A stretch of DNA of 64,000 nt. Origin: Candidatus Saccharimonadota bacterium (GTDB lineage: Bacteria > Patescibacteriota > Saccharimonadia > Saccharimonadales > UBA4665). Below are positions 1 to 9,007 of the stretch, in pieces. The stretch is taken from contig JAGORO010000002.1 in the NCBI GenBank assembly GCA_018062785.1, forward strand, positions 1 to 64,000. Direction: 5' to 3'. Position 1 is the first letter of the stretch. Each line of letters starts with the position of its first letter. Under the pieces are notes generated by a model, which saw only the letters and a list, made by a program, of their open reading frames with translations, was not told the DNA's origin and did not search any database. A program made the position numbers and the translations under genes.

Positions 1-138
1 TGAGTTATAGTCCCAGTGTAGTTTTTGGCGTAACTGACCAGCACCTTTAATGGGTATATCTAAAGATGCTTCGTGTCGCTTCTTGTCGCTATCACTTGGC
101 TCAACTTTAGGGGGCTTCGGTTTGTTCGCTTTTTTCAT
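1..138 (-). CDS. Partial hypothetical protein running off the left edge
   Basis: Reading leftward from an ATG at 138, the frame stays open for all 46 codons to the window edge, so only the N-terminal part is seen. It begins MKKANKPKPPK, continues with a charged DSDKKRHE stretch and reaches QLRQKLHWDYNS at the edge. It overlaps the end of the next gene by 32 bases in another frame, and a purine-rich GAGAGAAG lies just upstream as a possible ribosome site. I do not recognise a family. As the last visible gene of the leftward restriction operon it is probably cotranscribed with it. A chance open frame of this length cannot be excluded. Confidence 0.45.
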   Translation of the reverse strand, partial: MKKANKPKPPKVEPSDSDKKRHEASLDIPIKGAGQLRQKLHWDYNS

Positions 139-298
139 CACGCTTCTCTCTGAGTATTTTATCTCTTGCAACATCTAGAGCTAACTTTGCCAGCTCGTGG
201 GTTTGCTCAACAAGCTCCTCAATTTGTTCATCAGTCATATCTTTAGCATCTTTACTAAGTAGCTTGCGAGCTTCTTTGACTGACATTATCGGCTTCAT
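107..298 (-). CDS. Small charged hypothetical protein
   Basis: A 63-residue, strongly charged and probably helical protein with no membrane segment. Its ATG overlaps the stop of the DUF2779 gene in an ATGA arrangement, so translation is probably coupled. A second possible start is Met5. No family is recognised. It sits at the promoter-distal end of the restriction operon, after Mod, Res and the DUF2779 nuclease, so it may be an accessory factor of that system. This is inference from position only. Confidence 0.6.
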   Translation of the reverse strand: MKPIMSVKEARKLLSKDAKDMTDEQIEELVEQTHELAKLALDVARDKILREKRDEKSEQTEAP

Positions 299-1776
299 AA
301 CTTTTTTAGGTACTCGTATATTTTTACCATTGCTAGCGTATCAAGGCAGCAATACTTGAGCAGTGCGGCAAACGTATGTTTTGCTTGCTCATCAGTCATA
401 TTACCAACAGCTGCGTCGTACCAGCGAATTGAGGCTGTTGCCCCATTCTGTATATCAAGTTCTTTGTAACTAAACTCAGGCACAAGCACGGGTAGCACAG
501 CTTTTATTGAGCTACTGCCGTTGAACTTATGATGCACAAAATGCTGCTTGCTAAACACTTCCATCAGGTCAAATACTCTGTTATTCACACCGTCAAGAAA
601 CTCAGCGTATTCAGGATATGCTTTTGCCATCTCGGTATTACGACCCATTTCAAAGACTTTGTACCAAACAATAACACTACCCGTATCGCCTATTTGTTGC
701 CGCATAGTCGCAAGTAGTTCAGGCATTGGTATTTCTTTACCGCTTTCGCTCAGATACTCGTAATGCTCAAGTTCGCCATCGGGCTGCTTCAAGACGTGCA
801 GCGAATATTGAAATGGTATCTGCTGAAACGGTGTACAGCCATCAAACAGCGGCAATGCCGTTGATACGGTTTCGTAATCCAAGAAGTACAGAGGATATTC
901 AAGCTCGTTCAGCAGCTCGTCAATACCCGCCTTACTGACTATAGGTTGCTGGCTTTTGGCTACCGTTACCTGATTACGCTGCGGTATGCTCAGTTTTATG
1001 TCATCAGACACTTCGTGTACGTGATGAACCTCGTTGTCTACTAGCAATTCAAGGCTCTTTTTACCAATCCTTGAAATGTTGAATACCGAATACTCTGGTA
1101 TATCGGGGTTGAGATAGTGAAAAGTCGGGCAATGCCCTGATTTTGTTTTGAGCCGACAACTGCAACCTTTTGGCTCGTCTGCTCGCTCAATCAATTCAAG
1201 TGCGTCATTTACTTGTTGCCGTATAGTCGGTAATATCTTCTCAGCCTTTTCGGTTATATCAGTTCGCACTAACAACTTGCTTGGCTCAAGCTCGCCCATA
1301 CGGACGTATTCCTTATTCAAGTGGATAACGCCAACATTGCCGATTTTATACCCCGCTTCTTCAAACGCTACACGCTGAAAAGCAGTATCGTAAATATGCT
1401 CAGGTTTGATTGAGTTTGTTGATTTTACCTCGTATAGCGTCCAAGTCTGTGTTACTTCATCAAAGGCAATAACGTCAGCCATAGCCAAAAGACCAGTGCC
1501 TGTAAATACCGTTGCCTGAAATATAGTTTTTACGCCGTCAGCAACGAGCTTTTCGGTTTCTTGCTTAGCTTGCTGTCCTTTGGTTTCAACAAGCACGGCA
1601 TTAGCAAACAGCTTACGAGCGTATCGTTCAACTTCATTACCTTGTTCAAGTCGCCGATTGATAGCTTCTTCTTCGTCAACAGGTACAACATCTTTTTTAT
1701 GTTTCCATAGCCACAAGTAGCTAGGACAGGTTTGATATTTTAGAAAGTCAGATTTTGAGAGGTAGCTCACGCTCAC
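295..1776 (-). CDS. DUF2779 protein with Cas4/RecB-like nuclease half
   Basis: A 493-residue protein. Its N-terminal half resembles the Cas4/RecB-like nucleases: an early cysteine in a YQTCPSYLWLW motif (Cys17) and a cluster CSCRLKTKSGHC near residue 210 give four cysteines, the pattern of an Fe-S-bound PD-(D/E)XK nuclease. The C-terminal half carries the DUF2779 signature YFLDYETV near residue 297, which recalls DEDD-type exonucleases, followed by a region rich in conserved aromatic residues. The start is a GTG four bases after the Res stop, so the gene follows Res in one operon. Proteins of this family are often found in mobile and defence regions. Nuclease activity and a role together with the type III system are inferred. 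Confidence 0.8.
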   Translation of the reverse strand: MSVSYLSKSDFLKYQTCPSYLWLWKHKKDVVPVDEEEAINRRLEQGNEVERYARKLFANAVLVETKGQQAKQETEKLVADGVKTIFQATVFTGTGLLAMADVIAFDEVTQTWTLYEVKSTNSIKPEHIYDTAFQRVAFEEAGYKIGNVGVIHLNKEYVRMGELEPSKLLVRTDITEKAEKILPTIRQQVNDALELIERADEPKGCSCRLKTKSGHCPTFHYLNPDIPEYSVFNISRIGKKSLELLVDNEVHHVHEVSDDIKLSIPQRNQVTVAKSQQPIVSKAGIDELLNELEYPLYFLDYETVSTALPLFDGCTPFQQIPFQYSLHVLKQPDGELEHYEYLSESGKEIPMPELLATMRQQIGDTGSVIVWYKVFEMGRNTEMAKAYPEYAEFLDGVNNRVFDLMEVFSKQHFVHHKFNGSSSIKAVLPVLVPEFSYKELDIQNGATASIRWYDAAVGNMTDEQAKHTFAALLKYCCLDTLAMVKIYEYLKKL

Positions 1777-1779
1777 TAC

Positions 1780-4089
1780 CTATACCGTAAACCGTTGCCA
1801 CTTGTCCAATTCAGGCGTGTATTTCGCACCAGTAAAGAGGTAAATGCCATCATTACGTTTATTCAATATACCGCCCGACAGGTTTGCACCACTACCGTTT
1901 TCTGCTGCTATATACGCTTGCAACGCATCTGATTTGTCGTGTGTTGCTTGCTCCGTAACGGTACGTCCAGCCTTAGTGTCATAAACACCGATACTGCCAT
2001 CTGTGTATCGCACGATATAGTCAGGATAGAAGTTAGCCAGCTTGGTCAGTTTAGTTTCTTCATCAACGGTTTGATAGCTGAGTGCAAAGTATTGTTGTTG
2101 AGCCTCGCCATTTTTGTACCACCACTCAACTTTGCTGCTATCTTCAAGTAATCGTTCTAAGTATTGCTCAGGCTCGGAACGGTCTTTGCGTAAGTAACAT
2201 TGCGTATAAGGATACTTCTTGGCTTCCATCAACTCATAGTTATCGCCGAACATATCTGTTTCAGGCAAACTAAAGGTACTGTGCGTCGTAGTTTTTTTGC
2301 TGGCAATTTCTGCTGGTTTGATTTTCTCGTACTTGAGCTTTGCGGTTTTCATTACTTCATCAAATACTGTCTGGTTCTTGTGAGAGCAAGCGATGATACG
2401 CTGTACCTCGTGCCATTTACTCTGGTCATAGCCAATGTAGCCAAACCACTTGTAAAACGCCGTCTTGACCTTTGAAAACGAGCGTACTGGGGCATACGGT
2501 AAGCACCAAGCCTTGAGTAGGTAATCAAACTCTTTTTGGATGTTTGCATCACTTACGTCTGCTTGGATTTTTTCAAGGTTAAGTGTCCCTATTTCATCTT
2601 GAACAGTATCAAGGTTATGTAACACTACATCTGCAAGTAGTGGCGTTTTCAGTTCATCGGCATCAAGCTCAAGTTCAACATCAGCCTTTTCATACGCTAC
2701 GTTGACCATATCAGTGTCTACTATGCCGAACCTCTCGTTAAGAGCATCAACGAGTATCTGACTAAAGCTAGCTGTAAGGTCGCCGTAATCCTGCCTGTGC
2801 AGGTACACGCTAGGTAATTGTAAGTCGCTTATACCATCTTTTTTATGGGCAAAGTGAGTTTTGAAAAAGTCTAAGTCTTCGGGCTTATTGTTAATGTTAA
2901 TACCCGAGATATTTGTATACACAAATGCTTTATTTAATTCTGCTATTTCGTAATGCTTAGCTTCTGGCATACGCAAAATACGCCCGACAGTTTGTATCTC
3001 AAATGTTAATGAGCGAATAGCTCGCAACATTACCAATACCTGTGCTCTCGGACAGTCCCAGCCAACCGCTACCGCTTCTTTGAAAATAAGCACTTCTGCT
3101 TCTGAGTTATTTTTCTCAATCAACTCTAGGTTCTGCTTATCGTCCGACAGCCAGACAGCGAGCTTACCATTTGCGTATGTTATACCGTGCTTAGCAAGTT
3201 GCTGCTCAACTTCTTCACGAACGCTCTTATCCAGTGCCGATGTTTTTTCGCTATCACTTGGTAATTGAACCAATATAAGTGGATTTACATCTAGCTCATT
3301 TTGTTCATAAAGCTCAGCCAACTCTGAACGTTTAGCTAATGCCGCCTCTACCACAAGCTCGTCAGCAGATACGGCAATGTCTACGTACTTACCAATTGCT
3401 TGGTTGATACTTGTTTCTTGTTTTATCAAACCAGAAGTTACAACCTCATCAAAAGGTACACTTACAAATCCAGCCTTTTTGCTTTGCATATCTTCTGCAT
3501 CTACTTTAAGTAGAGGCGTTGCGGATACTTCAATCGTTAACTTCGGCTTCACAGCCTCTGCAATAAAACGCTGCGAGTTTTCGGTCAGGTAATTCCGATG
3601 AGCTTCGTCAACTATTAAAATAATCTCTTGTCCAGCTTCACGGGTTTTTTCTAGTACGTCTATGATGCTTCTTCCGTCTTCACGGTCTTTAACAAAAACA
3701 TTAGACCACTCACGTTGGTTAGTCTCACTATTTTGTTTAGTTGTCGTTAGACTGTGCCAGTTAACAAAAAGGACACTATTCTCGCCCAATGCGTCTTGTG
3801 TAATCTCGTCAAGGCTAAGCAGATTGTATCTCGTGTCTTGCAGATAGCTTGCGAGTTTATCTTTACTTTGTGAGTGCAGGTCATAAAGGCTAGTCCAAAC
3901 GAATACGTACTTGTTAGGTAGTTCTTCGCTACTCAATCTCTGCAATAGCTCAGCCATCATTATTGTTTTGCCCGAGCCAGTAGGAGCTTTAAAAACACAC
4001 ACCTTTTCGCCCGAGCTGTTTAATAAACCTCTAAGTTGCTTTGTAAGTTCGTTGACCGCACTATGTTGATATTCTTTTAACTCAATCAT
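1780..4089 (-). CDS. res: Type III restriction enzyme, Res subunit
   Basis: The 769-residue restriction subunit of a type III system, an ATP-dependent translocase and endonuclease that acts in complex with Mod. Visible in order are Walker A APTGSGKT (residues 35-42), a DEAH box in ILIVDEAHRN, the SAT motif in VSATPLL, the helicase motif VI region QTVGRILRMPE, and near residue 700 a PD...YDTK motif, the PD-(D/E)XK endonuclease core. Its ATG follows the Mod stop by one base, with a ribosome site (AGGAG) inside the Mod C-terminus, so Mod and Res are translationally linked. All key motifs are present, so the enzyme looks intact. In the laboratory paradigm such enzymes cut DNA with two inversely oriented unmodified sites. 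Confidence 0.93.
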   Translation of the reverse strand: MIELKEYQHSAVNELTKQLRGLLNSSGEKVCVFKAPTGSGKTIMMAELLQRLSSEELPNKYVFVWTSLYDLHSQSKDKLASYLQDTRYNLLSLDEITQDALGENSVLFVNWHSLTTTKQNSETNQREWSNVFVKDREDGRSIIDVLEKTREAGQEIILIVDEAHRNYLTENSQRFIAEAVKPKLTIEVSATPLLKVDAEDMQSKKAGFVSVPFDEVVTSGLIKQETSINQAIGKYVDIAVSADELVVEAALAKRSELAELYEQNELDVNPLILVQLPSDSEKTSALDKSVREEVEQQLAKHGITYANGKLAVWLSDDKQNLELIEKNNSEAEVLIFKEAVAVGWDCPRAQVLVMLRAIRSLTFEIQTVGRILRMPEAKHYEIAELNKAFVYTNISGININNKPEDLDFFKTHFAHKKDGISDLQLPSVYLHRQDYGDLTASFSQILVDALNERFGIVDTDMVNVAYEKADVELELDADELKTPLLADVVLHNLDTVQDEIGTLNLEKIQADVSDANIQKEFDYLLKAWCLPYAPVRSFSKVKTAFYKWFGYIGYDQSKWHEVQRIIACSHKNQTVFDEVMKTAKLKYEKIKPAEIASKKTTTHSTFSLPETDMFGDNYELMEAKKYPYTQCYLRKDRSEPEQYLERLLEDSSKVEWWYKNGEAQQQYFALSYQTVDEETKLTKLANFYPDYIVRYTDGSIGVYDTKAGRTVTEQATHDKSDALQAYIAAENGSGANLSGGILNKRNDGIYLFTGAKYTPELDKWQRFTV

Positions 4090-4090
4090 C

Positions 4091-5818
4091 TTACGCTCCT
4101 AACCTTACATTTTGGTCTTTGTGTATACGTCTATAAACCTCAAGTATGCTTTCGGGTATTGGTCGCAGCTCGTGAGCACGCTCAAGGTCAGCAAAGTCGC
4201 TTTCGTATGTGTCATTACTTAAACTGAAAACATAGATGTGAATAGCTTTATCATCTTTTAGTTTAGCTAATGCGTCTTTAAGCAACACGATAGCTTCTGC
4301 TTCAAAGACAATTGCGGAATAGTGGTCGGCACTTCCGAATACTTTGAACATATTTGTATCAATAACTTTTTCAAAAGTATCTTCACGTAGACAAATCATA
4401 TCGGCACTTCGTGCAACCAACTCAATTCTTGTTTGGTCATCTGTCTGCTGCCGACTAACCAATGCGGTTTTAAAGTAGCGTACATTGGCTGGAATACCCT
4501 TAAAAGTGCCGTACCCGTCAATCACATTCTTAATACGAGGATACGTAACTTCTTCTGCAATTCCATTTTCGTTATTCGTACATAAGATAAAACGTCTACT
4601 ACCGCCATCGTCGTTCATCCTCATCACAGCCTCGCCAGTTGAGCCAGAGCCAGCAAAAAAGTCCATTATTAAAGCATCTTTTTTATCTGTTGCTATTTCA
4701 AAAAAATGACGCAAGAAAGCAATTGGTTTCTTTCCGTTCCTAAACTCTATGCCGCCCTCATAACCAACATTATTAAACGCTGCCTCAAAGTCAGCATAAT
4801 TCGGGTAGGGTACTTGCTTAATATCTTCTCTATTTACAGGTACACCCTGAAAGTAATGACCGTTCTTGCGTTTTTCTGATGCTGCCGCTTGGAAATATCT
4901 ATGGCTAAAAGCATCCCCGCCCATATTGGGTACTTTGTAAAGATAGCCATAATTATCCTTTAACTTATCCATATGAGCCATAAAGAACCTACCGCTACTG
5001 TTGCCCTCTTTGATTGAACCTCGTATGTTAATTTTCTTTAAGTTATTTGGCGATGCTTCTAGCTTTACGACTTTGTACTCGTCAGGAGCAAACACTTGAA
5101 CTTCTTTGTTGCCCATTACTACCGTCTTTGGTTCAGATGTAAGTTCTTCTATTTGATAAATATAATCATCATTAGAGGTGTTGTCTTTTTGGCGTTTAAT
5201 AGTTTTGAAACTACTACTCTTACGGTACATAAGCAGGTACTCAGTTACTTCGTGAAAGTCTTTGTCGCCTTTCAAAATCCTATCTTCGTGCCTTACTTTA
5301 ATCGTGAAACAGGTTAGATAATTGTCAGGATTAAATATTTCATCACAAAGCAACTTTAGATTAAACAACTCGTTTTCATTGATTGAAACCAGTATTACAC
5401 CACTATCATCCAAAAGTGTTTTAGCTAGTCTAAGCCTGTTGCCCATAAAAGAGAGCCACTTACTGTGTCTGTACGTATCTTCTTTATCAATATATTTATC
5501 GTTGTAACGAAAATCTTTACTTTCCGTATTGTAAGGCGGGTCTATGTAGATAACATCAGCCTTACCCAGATGCGTATAGTTTAATACTGATAGAGAGTGG
5601 TAATTATCGCCCTCAATGATGACGTTTGCAGGTGCATCATCAACCAAAGTGATTGCTCTATTTGTAATCTCTTCCAAGACTGGCAGCTCTGCTTCGCAAA
5701 GCTGTATAACTTCTTCTGGTTTTTCTTCCCATACAAGCCCGAACTTCTTGCGACGCTTCAAGCCCTTAATTATTTCTATAAGTTCTTCTTTTGAGTAATC
5801 ATTGAGGGTTTTTGACAT
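4091..5818 (-). CDS. mod: Type III DNA methyltransferase, Mod subunit
   Basis: The modification and specificity subunit of the type III system, expected to be an adenine-N6 methyltransferase. The catalytic motif IV, DPPYNTES, lies near residue 93 and the AdoMet-binding motif I, FFAGSGST, near residue 390, which is the beta-class order. The region between them is the target-recognition domain, so the recognised sequence cannot be read from here. I chose the ATG at 5818 because an AAGGA ribosome site precedes it at good spacing; an ATG at 5833 is also possible and would add five residues. The gene start overlaps the end of the upstream MerR-like gene, so the regulator, Mod, Res and DUF2779 genes form one leftward operon. 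Confidence 0.93.
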   Translation of the reverse strand: MSKTLNDYSKEELIEIIKGLKRRKKFGLVWEEKPEEVIQLCEAELPVLEEITNRAITLVDDAPANVIIEGDNYHSLSVLNYTHLGKADVIYIDPPYNTESKDFRYNDKYIDKEDTYRHSKWLSFMGNRLRLAKTLLDDSGVILVSINENELFNLKLLCDEIFNPDNYLTCFTIKVRHEDRILKGDKDFHEVTEYLLMYRKSSSFKTIKRQKDNTSNDDYIYQIEELTSEPKTVVMGNKEVQVFAPDEYKVVKLEASPNNLKKINIRGSIKEGNSSGRFFMAHMDKLKDNYGYLYKVPNMGGDAFSHRYFQAAASEKRKNGHYFQGVPVNREDIKQVPYPNYADFEAAFNNVGYEGGIEFRNGKKPIAFLRHFFEIATDKKDALIMDFFAGSGSTGEAVMRMNDDGGSRRFILCTNNENGIAEEVTYPRIKNVIDGYGTFKGIPANVRYFKTALVSRQQTDDQTRIELVARSADMICLREDTFEKVIDTNMFKVFGSADHYSAIVFEAEAIVLLKDALAKLKDDKAIHIYVFSLSNDTYESDFADLERAHELRPIPESILEVYRRIHKDQNVRLGA

Positions 5819-6008
5819 TTTTTTCCTTTTCAAGCATTTTCATCACATCTTCTTTTCGGTATCGTCTATCTCTGCGTATACCAAAACGCACAGCAACAAG
5901 ATAACCTTTCTCATCCCAAGCTCGCAGAGTATTTGGATGGCAGTTTAGTATCTCGCAAGCCTGTCTAAGAGTGAGTAGCTTTGGCTCTTTTTTCCCAGAT
6001 TGTGGCAT
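5799..6008 (-). CDS. MerR/excisionase-type helix-turn-helix protein
   Basis: A 69-residue DNA-binding protein with the winged-helix pattern of MerR and Xis families: LTLRQACEILNCHPNTLRAWDEKGYL, then R-rich wing residues and YRKEDVMKML. It lacks the long coiled coil and effector domain of full MerR regulators. I chose the ATG at 6008 because a -10 box sits only six bases upstream and there is no ribosome site, giving a leaderless start. It is the first gene of the restriction operon and lies divergent to the 397-residue unknown gene. It could control this shared region or act as a recombination directionality factor for the serine recombinase. Confidence 0.8.
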   Translation of the reverse strand: MPQSGKKEPKLLTLRQACEILNCHPNTLRAWDEKGYLVAVRFGIRRDRRYRKEDVMKMLEKEKNVKNPQ

Positions 6009-6014
6009 ACTATA

Positions 6015-6020
6015 ACTATA
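6015..6020 (-). promoter_or_regulatory. -10 box of the restriction operon
   Basis: Reading leftward, TATAGT lies six bases before the ATG at 6008, followed by a second TATAGT copy that touches the ATG. The transposase gene near 44740 has the same layout (TATAAC, TATAGT, ATG). No Shine-Dalgarno sequence is present, so the transcript is probably leaderless. Confidence 0.55.
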
Positions 6021-6052
6021 CACTACTTACCAGTGTGAATGGGAGTGATGTG

Positions 6053-7246
6053 ATGAAAAATGACGCAAAAGAAAAGTCCGATATACCAAAACCTGTAGTC
6101 ATTACGGTATCTACTGCTGATATTAAGAAACGTAAAAGTGGCTTAACACTTGGTGAGTATAAAGAACTAAGCAACAAAGACCGCTCAACTCTTACAGAAA
6201 GCCAGCAAAAACAGCTGGCTGAGGCTCATCAGCAATTACGCAAAATGACCGAGAGTATAGCCAGCCAATATGACTTTAGCGGAATGACTAAAGCCATAGA
6301 GGGTATTTACAAAATGTCCCCAGCCTTTCAAGCACTTCAAACAATAGACACTTCGCCAATGCTAAAAATAGCGGCTGATTTGCAAAAAACAACGCTTGCT
6401 ATGCAGCCAGCATTAGACAGAGCGTTCGGTATTCAGGCGTCCATAGCACCTGCATTAGAGGCAATTTACAAGAGTAGCTTATTTACGCAAAACCAATTTA
6501 CTGCACTTGCTGCTATACAAAAGTCATTGGTCGCTTTTCCAACAGAGAACATTATCGCCTCAATAAAAAGTATTCAAGATGCTTTTCAAGCACCTCTCAT
6601 AGCAAAAACGATGTTTGCCGATTTTCACACTGCACACGAACGCATACTGCGTAACCTAAGGTTTGATATTGGCTCGCTCACAGCAAGCATAGAGTTTAAC
6701 CGCCTTGAAACAGTAGACTTTGCTTTAGACGATGTTACTACAAGTAGTGATAGCCTTAGTGCCACAGCAACAGCCACGCAAACTAGCAATGCTGGAAATA
6801 TAACTATTACTGATAATGCTAGCTTGGTACTAGCCTTTAATGACCTAAGGCAAGAGGTACACGACTTACGACAGCAACTACTCACTCGTAATAATGAACA
6901 GGGTCAGCAGCTCATAGCCCCGTCAACGGTTAGCTTCAAACGCTCAACAACTTCACTGCAAATAGGGTCATTCAACGTGCGTGTTTCTATCAGCTCAAAA
7001 CAGACGCTACTCGCTCGCACGATACTAACTTCGCAAGACAATATCGCTAAGCGATGGGACGTTGACGATTTAATTTACGCAGCGTTTGGCGAGCGGATTG
7101 CTGATGATGAACTGGATTGGATTAAAAAGGTACGCAGCTACCTATTTCAGCTCAACCAAAAAGTAATGCTTGCCTCTAACGGCACAATGCCAAACTACTT
7201 TGTGCTTGAGGGCATTGAGGTTTTCGTAAACCCAGAATATATCTAA
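6053..7246 (+). CDS. Unknown protein with C-terminal winged-helix-like region
   Basis: A 397-residue protein, acidic to neutral, without signal peptide or membrane segment. Residues 1-200 are largely helical and repetitive in tone (repeated A-x-x-x-I/L patterns, several Q- and M-rich helices). There is a short Ser/Thr-rich linker, then a helix DLRQEVHDLRQQLLTRN likely to form a coiled coil. The last 80 residues (from LLARTILTSQDNIAKRW) look like a winged helix. I chose the ATG at 6053 because GGGAG precedes it; the open frame extends further upstream. It is divergent from the MerR-like gene and heads the element's rightward genes. I do not recognise the family; a regulatory or partition-type role is only a guess. 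Confidence 0.75.
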   Translation: MKNDAKEKSDIPKPVVITVSTADIKKRKSGLTLGEYKELSNKDRSTLTESQQKQLAEAHQQLRKMTESIASQYDFSGMTKAIEGIYKMSPAFQALQTIDTSPMLKIAADLQKTTLAMQPALDRAFGIQASIAPALEAIYKSSLFTQNQFTALAAIQKSLVAFPTENIIASIKSIQDAFQAPLIAKTMFADFHTAHERILRNLRFDIGSLTASIEFNRLETVDFALDDVTTSSDSLSATATATQTSNAGNITITDNASLVLAFNDLRQEVHDLRQQLLTRNNEQGQQLIAPSTVSFKRSTTSLQIGSFNVRVSISSKQTLLARTILTSQDNIAKRWDVDDLIYAAFGERIADDELDWIKKVRSYLFQLNQKVMLASNGTMPNYFVLEGIEVFVNPEYI

Positions 7247-7303
7247 TCTGTAAAACCCGACTTATACACAGATTTAAATAGATTAAATCAGCCATTCTTC
7301 TTA

Positions 7304-7510
7304 ATGGTTATTATGCAAAGACAGCAGAATAACCAGCAGATAAGGAAAGCTACGAAACCGCAGTCAGCGGAATTAAGCGAGCAAGCCATTCGTAACTTGG
7401 TCGGTTTCTTTGACGTGCTTATTCAGATGGACTTTGCACAAAAGCAACGTAATGAAAGGAACAATAAAGATGGTAATAATTTACAAGACGCTACAGATAA
7501 CACTGCGTAG
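7304..7510 (+). CDS. Small hypothetical protein
   Basis: A 68-residue, Gln- and Asn-rich protein (RQQNNQQIRK near the start, RNERNNKDGNN near the end) with one hydrophobic helix, IRNLVGFFDVLIQM, in the middle. No convincing ribosome site lies before the ATG, and an internal ATG three codons on is possible. It overlaps the next small gene in another frame. I do not recognise it. It belongs to a run of small genes between the 397-residue protein and the replication protein. Confidence 0.5.
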   Translation: MVIMQRQQNNQQIRKATKPQSAELSEQAIRNLVGFFDVLIQMDFAQKQRNERNNKDGNNLQDATDNTA

Positions 7511-7595
7511 ACTGATAGATTGGCTTATGACTTTTTGGCTCTGGGCAAACAAGCATCAGAAAGCTGCCGAGGAGCGTAAAAAATATGACCGTTAG
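7470..7595 (+). CDS. Small protein with hydrophobic helix
   Basis: A 41-residue frame whose ATG is preceded by AAAGGA at good distance. The middle (LRRLIDWLMTFWLWANK) is an amphipathic to hydrophobic, Trp-rich helix and could be a short membrane segment; the tail is charged (AAEERKKYDR). The end overlaps the start of the next gene by 11 bases, which suggests coupling. The function is unknown. Confidence 0.45.
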   Translation: MVIIYKTLQITLRRLIDWLMTFWLWANKHQKAAEERKKYDR

Positions 7596-7896
7596 TGAAG
7601 TGAACATCACGCCAGTCAAACCGACTGACGGGCTTGTAGCTTTTGCAAGCTGTGTAATTGACGGTCAGCTGTATATCGGCTCGCTCGGCGTACATCAAAG
7701 ACTTGATGGCAGTGGCTATCGGATAACGTATCCGACCAAGAAAATAGGCTCTCGCCAACTCAACTATTTCCATCCTGTAACCAAAGAGGCTGGCAAATTG
7801 ATTGAACAAGCGATTGTCGCAAAGTGTGTTGAGCTATTTGAAAGAAGTGATGAACATTATGATAGACACAGTAAAGCTACTCATACCCGTACATAA
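7585..7896 (+). CDS. Hypothetical protein next to the replication gene
   Basis: A 103-residue protein with a good ribosome site (GAGGAG) before the ATG at 7585. It contains beta-rich stretches such as GLVAFASCVIDGQLYIGSLGVH and a region TYPTKKIGSRQLNYFHPV that resembles SpoVG-like putative DNA-binding proteins, in which an exposed basic loop follows a strand. The resemblance is from memory of the fold pattern and is weak. It overlaps the start of the replication gene by 47 bases, so they are probably cotranscribed. Confidence 0.65.
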   Translation: MTVSEVNITPVKPTDGLVAFASCVIDGQLYIGSLGVHQRLDGSGYRITYPTKKIGSRQLNYFHPVTKEAGKLIEQAIVAKCVELFERSDEHYDRHSKATHTRT

Positions 7897-8980
7897 TCCG
7901 CTCGCATTTGATAATGGCAGGTTCTCACCAAGCCTTGAGCTGCTAGTAAACAGTCGGGGCTTTGGTAAGGCTATGCTCAACCCCTCTCGTACATACGCCA
8001 AGATGGGCAAATATATGCCACGCCTGACGATGTACAAGCGAGTACGAAAGACGGTTGAGTATCAACTGGCTGTTGAGTTTTCAGCACCGAAGATGTTGTT
8101 TGGTAATAACTTTGATGAGCTAGAAGAAAAGGACTTTGACGCACTACTAACAGCACTTCAAGGTGCGTTATATGAGCTAACTGGTCATCGGTTTTTCAAG
8201 CCACAGCTTGCCCACGCTGATATTGCGGCTTGGCATCCGTCCAAGAATATAGTGTTTCTTGACTACACCTCGTGCCAAACAATCCTCAATACGATGGGCA
8301 AGCTAGACGTGAGTAAAACGTACGACTTACAAAAAACCGATTTTCGTGATGGACACGTCGTACACATTCACGCCAACTCACTTGATATAGCCTTTTACGA
8401 CAAAATGGCTGACTTGCTAAAAGCAAAGAAAAGTAGCAAACGGGCATTTGAGAATGACAGCACCGTGCAGCTCAATCTGCTTGAGAGCCTGTCTGAATAC
8501 CGCCCAATGGAAGTATTCAGGTATGAGGTACGTTTTGTCGGTAGAGCCTCTATCAAGCGAGCCTATCCCGAACTTGAACAGTGGACGTTTGAAAACCTGT
8601 ACAAGAAAAAGTTGTGCCAAAACACCCTACTCAAACACTGGAACAAGCTCACAAGTTCAGTGGATATGCTCGCACTTGATGTAAAAGAACCGTACGAGCT
8701 ACTGCAAAACTACCTTGAGGCAAACGATGATGTAACGCCACAAGCAGCACTTGCAGCAGTTGCTGGACTGGTCATTACCAGTCAAGTCGGTGCTGTCGGG
8801 TTGCGTAACGTACTTGAGGCTCGCTATGGCAAGCAAGCGTGGTATCGCATCAAACCGCTACTAAAGCCGCCAGACGCATACCGCTTTACATCGTTTGTAC
8901 ATATTGACGAGGCGTTGCAGATGTTCACGCCAACACGTATGTCTGACTTTCTATCAAATCTTGAAAATACTGGTAAGTAA
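7850..8980 (+). CDS. Putative phage G2P-like replication initiator
   Basis: A 376-residue protein starting MNIMIDTVKLLIPVHN, the usual opening of the phage/plasmid G2P-type (gene II, Phage_CRI) replication initiators. Further family-like features are a basic first third, HADIAAWHP near residue 130, HVVHIHANSLDIAFYDKMADL near residue 190 (the FYDK-x-x-(E/D)L motif), and then RYEVRF. In this family the protein nicks one strand to start rolling-circle replication. I could not place the catalytic tyrosines with certainty. The start at 7850 has AAAGAAG upstream; an ATG at 7859 is an alternative. Next to a serine recombinase it suggests the excised element can replicate as a circle. Confidence 0.6.
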   Translation: MNIMIDTVKLLIPVHNPLAFDNGRFSPSLELLVNSRGFGKAMLNPSRTYAKMGKYMPRLTMYKRVRKTVEYQLAVEFSAPKMLFGNNFDELEEKDFDALLTALQGALYELTGHRFFKPQLAHADIAAWHPSKNIVFLDYTSCQTILNTMGKLDVSKTYDLQKTDFRDGHVVHIHANSLDIAFYDKMADLLKAKKSSKRAFENDSTVQLNLLESLSEYRPMEVFRYEVRFVGRASIKRAYPELEQWTFENLYKKKLCQNTLLKHWNKLTSSVDMLALDVKEPYELLQNYLEANDDVTPQAALAAVAGLVITSQVGAVGLRNVLEARYGKQAWYRIKPLLKPPDAYRFTSFVHIDEALQMFTPTRMSDFLSNLENTGK

Positions 8981-9007
8981 TGTTAAGTTAATAAGGAGTA
9001 AACAATT

